Assembly: GCA_018821785.1 (NCBI GenBank)
Contig: JAHJLI010000099.1
Coordinates: forward strand, 1-42,411
Origin: Pseudomonadota bacterium
Lineage (GTDB): Bacteria; Desulfobacterota; Desulfobulbia; Desulfobulbales; Desulfocapsaceae
Direction of reading: 5' to 3'
DNA length: 42,411 bases
Both the position numbers and the translations under genes were made by a program. Below, piece after piece: positions 38,454-42,411 of this stretch (positions within the stretch are counted from its first letter, which is position 1; every line of letters begins with the position of its first letter). The notes beneath the pieces are model-generated. The model did no database searches. It was given only the letters and a program-made list of their open reading frames with translations, and had not been told where the DNA came from.

Positions 38454-39713
38454 ATGATAGAATGTATCGGATTAATAATCGTTGGCACACTTGCCTTTTA
38501 CCTCTTAAGTGTTTTGGCACCTTTTATATTGATTGTGCCGACTCTTCTTGCCTGGCTGGTCCCCCTTCTGACGTGGCGTACTCTCGGTGAGAGTGCAATT
38601 CGACAAACATTTTTGCTCTTGTTCATTGGTTTTACTATTATTTCCTTTTCTGCTAGCCAGGGTGTTTATCTTGACTGGAAACAAATCCTCGCGGGCAATC
38701 TACCTCTGCTAGCTATGTTCGTCGCAGTGACTTTTCTATCTTTAACCAACCGAGGTCTTGAAGACCATGCTCTACCAAAAGGAAACCACGCCGTTGTGAC
38801 AACAGCACTTGGGACACATTTTCTCGGAGCAGTGATCAATCTGTCAGTTCTGTTCGTCTTTGGCGATAGACTGCAAAAAAACGGAACTTTAAGCAGGAAT
38901 CAGATGATTATTCTTGCACGCTCTTTTTGCGCAGCTGCATGGTGGTCTCCTTTTTTTATCGCAACCGGTGTAGCTCTCACCTATGCTCCTGGAATGCATT
39001 GGAAAGAAACGCTTGTTCCAGGGGCAACAATGAGTTTTATTGCAATATGCTATTTTCTTGTTGAAGTCTGTCTCTTCAGAAAGACAGAATTCTCTGGATA
39101 TCCTCTAAAATTTGAAAGCCTGACTGTTCCTGTCTTTCTTGCTATCGTGGTGATCTGCGTCCATCATTTTTGGCATGATGTAAATATTATGCTTCTCATT
39201 TGTGTGGTTTCGCCAATAGGTGCTTTAATTTTTATGAAAGGCAGACCAAGAATAGCAACCCTGCATGATTTCATAGAACACAGAATGGCATCGGTATGTA
39301 GTCAATTTGCTCTGTTTCTTGCGGCGGGGGTATTCTCCGCCGGCATAAAATCGATTACCCATGTGTATCCAGCATTGTTCAGTCTCGAAGGTTCTGTCTT
39401 TACTCCATTATTATTTATAATAATCTCAGGCGCGATGATACTCATCGGAATCATGGGCGTTCATCCTATTGTAAGCATTGCGATTGTCAGTCCGTTGCTC
39501 CTTCCACTCAACCCGGACCAATCTCAACTAGGATTTCTGTTTCTTACAAGTTGGGCCATTTCAACGGGCAGCAGTCCACTGTCAGGGGTAGGGCTGGCCT
39601 TGGTGAGTCGATACCAGGCATCACCTAGGGGGATAATACGAAACAATTGGCATTATGCCGTTGTGATGTGGGCAATTGCCTCTATCCTGAATGTTATCTT
39701 CTTTACTGTGTAG
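38454..39713 (+). CDS. Putative ion or anion transporter, polytopic membrane protein
   Basis: A 419-residue protein with 10-12 helices. Its two halves each contain a re-entrant-like polar stretch (TTALGTHFLGAVINL with SFCAAAWWSPFF, and GVHPIVSIAIV with STGSSPLSGVGLAL), which recalls the inverted repeats of the ion-transporter superfamily (Dcu, ArsB, citrate carriers). I start it at ATG 38454, where the first helix begins; the frame is open back to 38004 but that part looks non-coding. No close family recognised and no obvious ribosome site. Confidence 0.6.
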   Translation: MIECIGLIIVGTLAFYLLSVLAPFILIVPTLLAWLVPLLTWRTLGESAIRQTFLLLFIGFTIISFSASQGVYLDWKQILAGNLPLLAMFVAVTFLSLTNRGLEDHALPKGNHAVVTTALGTHFLGAVINLSVLFVFGDRLQKNGTLSRNQMIILARSFCAAAWWSPFFIATGVALTYAPGMHWKETLVPGATMSFIAICYFLVEVCLFRKTEFSGYPLKFESLTVPVFLAIVVICVHHFWHDVNIMLLICVVSPIGALIFMKGRPRIATLHDFIEHRMASVCSQFALFLAAGVFSAGIKSITHVYPALFSLEGSVFTPLLFIIISGAMILIGIMGVHPIVSIAIVSPLLLPLNPDQSQLGFLFLTSWAISTGSSPLSGVGLALVSRYQASPRGIIRNNWHYAVVMWAIASILNVIFFTV

Positions 39714-39778
39714 AGTTCTTCGAAATAGCTCGTTTGGGCAATGGGACATTGCGCAAAATCAAAAGGTAGCAACAACAT

Positions 39779-40444
39779 ATGAATAAGTTTTTCACAATCA
39801 CCATCCTGTCATTCATATGGTTGGCGCCTGTATGCTTGATAACTGAGGCATCTGTCGTGGCAGACGAAATAGCGATAGGCCGATTCACAACTGAAGGATT
39901 AAACGGTTGGGAGGAAAAGAGCTTTAAGGGTTTGACCGAATATACTTTGGCTCGGGAAAATGAAATTATTGTTGTTAAAGCAACCAGCAAAGCAGTAGCT
40001 TCAGGATTGATTAAAAAAATCAGATTCGATCCCCAAAAATATCGCTACCTGCGATGGTCATGGAAAATTGACCACACTATAGACCGGGGAGATGAAACAA
40101 AAACAGCAGGAGACGACTATGCGGCACGCATATATGTCATATTTCCTGGCAAGTATTTCTGGCAGACAAAAGCGATTAACTATATCTGGGCAAACCACTT
40201 AGGTAAGGGGGATTTTCTCCCAAACGCCTATACCTCAAATGCAATGATGGTGGCTGTTGAGTCAGGAAACACGCACAGCGGGCAATGGCGCATTGAGACA
40301 AGAGATATTTTTACTGATTATAAAAATTTGTTCGGCTCTGATCCGGGCGAGGCCGAGGCTATCGCGATTATGACCGATACTGACAATACCGGTGACAACG
40401 CCATTGCCTGGTACGGTGACATCACTTTGTCAACCGATCGTTGA
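39779..40444 (+). CDS. DUF3047 family exported protein
   Basis: A 221-residue protein with a signal peptide (about residues 1-27, ending near ITEASVVA) and the characteristic DUF3047 features: an F-x-x-EGLNGWEEK start to the mature part, YLRWSWKID and DDYAARIYVIF, ending with DNTGDNAIAWYGDITL. The fold is thought to be a carbohydrate-binding-like sandwich; no function is known. It lies 65 bases after the transporter gene on the same strand. Confidence 0.82.
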   Translation: MNKFFTITILSFIWLAPVCLITEASVVADEIAIGRFTTEGLNGWEEKSFKGLTEYTLARENEIIVVKATSKAVASGLIKKIRFDPQKYRYLRWSWKIDHTIDRGDETKTAGDDYAARIYVIFPGKYFWQTKAINYIWANHLGKGDFLPNAYTSNAMMVAVESGNTHSGQWRIETRDIFTDYKNLFGSDPGEAEAIAIMTDTDNTGDNAIAWYGDITLSTDR

Positions 40445-40458
40445 ACTCTTTGTGTTTT

Positions 40459-41391
40459 CTACTTCTCCCGCTCAACGAGTCCCTTGACAAACCAGCGCTG
40501 CATTAAGAGCACCACAAGAACAGGCGGGGTCATAACCAAAAGAGACCCGGCCATGGCGACATTCCACATCGGTATATCATCGGCCTGGGGGATTAAATTC
40601 TTGAGGCCGATAACCGCGGTGGTCATGTCCGGATCGGTGGTTATAAGCAGCGGCCAGAGGTACTGATTCCAACCGTAGACAAACTCGATTACCACCAGAG
40701 CCGCAATATTGGTTGCGGAAAGAGGCAGGAGGATTTTCCAGAAAAAGACCATTGCCGAGGCGCCGTCGAGCTTGGCCGCTTCGCAAAGCTCTTCGGGAAT
40801 GGTGAGGAAAAACTGACGGAACAAGAAGGTGCAGGTGGCCGAGGCCACCAGCGGCAGAATGAGGCCGGTGTAGCTGTCGAGAAGGCTCCACTCCAGGAAA
40901 ATTTCAAAATCATTGCCGGTTACCCATTGCAGCAGCGAATTGAGGTGCAGCACATCAACCAGCCACTGCAACGGCCCAAGGAGGTTGGCGGCCATTTCAT
41001 AGGTCGGCAGAATGCGGACTTCAACAGGCAACATCAGGGTGCAGAAGACTGTGGCAAAGGCCACCATGCGAAAGCGATAGTTGAAATAGACGATGGAAAA
41101 TGCCCCCAGCATGGAAACAACGATCTTGCCGATGGTGATGCCTGCCGCCATGATAAAGGAATTTATCAACTGTCTGCCGAGATTTCCATCAGTCCAAGCC
41201 GCCTGGATGTTGACAAAGAACTGATCCCCCGGTGTCAGTGGCATCGGTATTCTGGCAACCTGATCAAGTGGCAGGGTGGCGGCGGTAACAGCGTAGAAAA
41301 TCGGAAAGCCGACGACGCAGATACCGACCATCAGAAAGGTGTAGGTGAAAGTATCGAGTATTGGGGTGCGTTCAACCATCATAGCGATCAC
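40459..41391 (-). CDS. ugpE: sn-Glycerol-3-phosphate ABC transporter permease UgpE
   Basis: A 310-residue permease closely resembling E. coli UgpE throughout, for instance LINSFIMAAGITIGKIVVSM, TLMLPVEVRILPTYE, the EAA loop IPEELCEAAKLDGAS and GWNQYLWPLLITTD, with the ending VKGLVEREK. About 30 residues longer than the E. coli protein because of an insertion near residues 150-175. The GTG at 41391 overlaps the ugpA stop in GTGA; ATG 41379 (MVERTPIL) would match the E. coli start better. It imports glycerol-3-phosphate together with UgpA. Confidence 0.92.
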   Translation of the reverse strand: MIAMMVERTPILDTFTYTFLMVGICVVGFPIFYAVTAATLPLDQVARIPMPLTPGDQFFVNIQAAWTDGNLGRQLINSFIMAAGITIGKIVVSMLGAFSIVYFNYRFRMVAFATVFCTLMLPVEVRILPTYEMAANLLGPLQWLVDVLHLNSLLQWVTGNDFEIFLEWSLLDSYTGLILPLVASATCTFLFRQFFLTIPEELCEAAKLDGASAMVFFWKILLPLSATNIAALVVIEFVYGWNQYLWPLLITTDPDMTTAVIGLKNLIPQADDIPMWNVAMAGSLLVMTPPVLVVLLMQRWFVKGLVEREK

Positions 41392-42278
41392 GTAGTGTAC
41401 TGAACTCGGCGTTCAACGAAGCGAAATTGCAAAACGGTAACAGTGATGATCAACGCCATCAGCACCATCGATTGAGCAGCGGACGCTCCCAAATTCAGAC
41501 CGATAAAACCGTCCTGATACACCTTGTAGACCAGCGTGTTTGTAGCTCCTCCCGGACCGCCCTGGGTGACCGCATGAATCACCCCGAAGGTCTCGAAGAA
41601 GGCATAAATGATATTCATTACCGTGAGAAAAAAAATGGTCGGCGACAACAGCGGAAAGGTAATCACCCAGAAGCGGCGGAGCGGACCGGCACCGTCGATG
41701 GCCGCTGCCTCGATCAAGGAATGGGGAATGGCCTGAAGGCCAGCCATAAAAAACACAAAGTTGTAGCTGATCTGTTTCCAGGCGCTGGCCACTACTACCA
41801 GAAAGAAGGCATCGTTGCCGTTGAGTGTCGGGTTCCACTCAAGGCCCAGGCTGTTTTCAATAAAGTAGGCGACAACACCGTACGAGGGGTGCATGAGAAA
41901 GAGCCAGAGAATACCGGATATGGCCGGAGCTACCGCATAGGGCCATATCAGCAGGGTGCGGATCATCGCCTTGGCACGCAGGGCCCGATTAGCCAGGCAG
42001 CCGAGGGTCATGCCAAAGAAAATGCTGATGAACGCCACGGAGAGGCTAAAAACCAGGGTAATGCCGATCGATTTCAGGTAGAGGATATCGGTGAATATCC
42101 GCACAAAATTCTCAAACCAGACAAACTGGCTTCTTCGCCCAAAAGGGTCGCTCAGCATGAATGATTGAAGCAATCCCTGGATCGCCGGCCAGTAGAAAAA
42201 GGCGATTGTCACCAGTATCTGCGGGGTAATAAGCAGATACGCCAGGGTGTTTGATTTGAAATGGGAACGTTTGATCAT
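41388..42278 (-). CDS. ugpA: sn-Glycerol-3-phosphate ABC transporter permease UgpA
   Basis: A 296-residue permease matching E. coli UgpA (295 residues) end to end: AYLLITPQILVTIAFFYWPA at the start, SDPFG-x-x-SQFV, LIWPYAVAPAISGILWLF, WKQISYNFVFF, the EAA loop SLIEAAAIDGAGPLRRF and ending FVERRVQY. I chose ATG 42278; the reading frame is open 78 bases further upstream, but that part is formed by the tandem hairpins and has no UgpA similarity. The binding protein ugpB would be expected just upstream, outside the window. Confidence 0.93.
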   Translation of the reverse strand: MIKRSHFKSNTLAYLLITPQILVTIAFFYWPAIQGLLQSFMLSDPFGRRSQFVWFENFVRIFTDILYLKSIGITLVFSLSVAFISIFFGMTLGCLANRALRAKAMIRTLLIWPYAVAPAISGILWLFLMHPSYGVVAYFIENSLGLEWNPTLNGNDAFFLVVVASAWKQISYNFVFFMAGLQAIPHSLIEAAAIDGAGPLRRFWVITFPLLSPTIFFLTVMNIIYAFFETFGVIHAVTQGGPGGATNTLVYKVYQDGFIGLNLGASAAQSMVLMALIITVTVLQFRFVERRVQYTT

Positions 42279-42307
42279 AGGGTGCTTTGCTGGTCGCCAA
42301 AATGATT

Positions 42308-42372
42308 GCCGCCGGTTACCTCTGAAGAACCGGCAGCCGCCGGAAACCATAATCAAGATGTGTTCCGGCGGC
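42308..42372 (-). promoter_or_regulatory. Tandem stem-loops ahead of ugpA
   Basis: GCCGCCGGAAAC (42336-42347) pairs with GTTCCGGCGGC (42362-42372) with a one-base bulge, and GCCGGTT (42311-42317) with AACCGGC (42328-42334). They lie between ugpA and whatever precedes it. Hairpins behind a binding-protein gene commonly stabilise that message and reduce expression of the permeases; that role is inferred. Confidence 0.55.
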
Positions 42373-42385
42373 CTGTGCGAGGAGT

Positions 42386-42408
42386 GTACTTATCCCGTCT
42401 ATCGGGTT
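42386..42408 (+). repeat. Dispersed repeat, copy 3 (tail only)
   Basis: GTACTTATCCCGT followed by CTATCGGGTT, the same tail as copies 1 and 2 with the small CCCG/CGGG hairpin conserved. It follows the right arm of an unrelated GC-rich hairpin instead of the AT-rich palindrome. The window ends three bases later. Confidence 0.65.
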
Positions 42409-42411
42409 GAA

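Overview
The window looks like chromosome of a Gram-negative, anaerobic or microaerophilic bacterium. A sulfate-reducing-type deltaproteobacterium (Desulfobulbales-like) is my best guess. Supporting points are an outer-membrane barrel, a tripartite RND pump, a b-type cytochrome, a UGA-decoding (selenocysteine) gene of the GrdB family, and the mixed GC level and codon use. This is inferred from gene content; there is no rRNA or other phylogenetic marker in the window.

Layout. (1) 1-8087, plus strand: a glycerol uptake operon of the Rhizobium glpSTPQUV type (two ATPases, two permeases, a small DUF2160-type membrane protein, a binding protein), then terminators and a palindromic repeat, then glycerol kinase glpK and a HAD phosphatase. 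(2) 8318-12721: a minus-strand outer-membrane barrel protein, then a truncated PerR/Fur-like gene with a palindromic operator-like promoter, directly upstream of katG. (3) 12935-18503: an EamA exporter, a type II haloacid dehalogenase-like gene, a GrdB-family selenoprotein interrupted by an in-frame TGA (14707-15939), and a minus-strand trio (small membrane protein, C_GCAxxG_C_C redox protein, methyltransferase) facing a LysR regulator. (4) 18565-26790: a BaeSR-like two-component system divergent from a complete OMF-MFP-RND efflux operon. (5) 26890-32685: cytochrome b561-like protein plus a small membrane protein, a P2-type cation ATPase overlapping a protein built of two copies of an unknown domain, and a membrane-anchored metallophosphoesterase. 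(6) 33024-40444: a second EamA exporter, a hybrid histidine kinase, a transposase remnant, two polytopic membrane proteins and a DUF3047 protein. (7) 40459-42411, minus strand: ugpE and ugpA of a glycerol-3-phosphate uptake system whose other genes lie beyond the edge.

How the genes work together. Both edges carry uptake systems for the same carbon source: glycerol on the left, phosphorylated on entry by GlpK, and glycerol-3-phosphate on the right. No glpD or glpR is in the window. The middle is a mosaic of stress and envelope functions: peroxide defence, drug efflux, redox proteins, cation transport.

The points I find most worth attention are the UGA-interrupted selenoprotein, a dispersed hairpin repeat with a conserved tail (three copies, at 5660, 12864 and 42386), a complementary loss of motifs in the two glycerol ATPases that leaves one canonical and one degenerate ATP site, a PerR cut off after its DNA-binding domain next to katG, and the duplicated-domain protein fused by overlap to a P-type ATPase.
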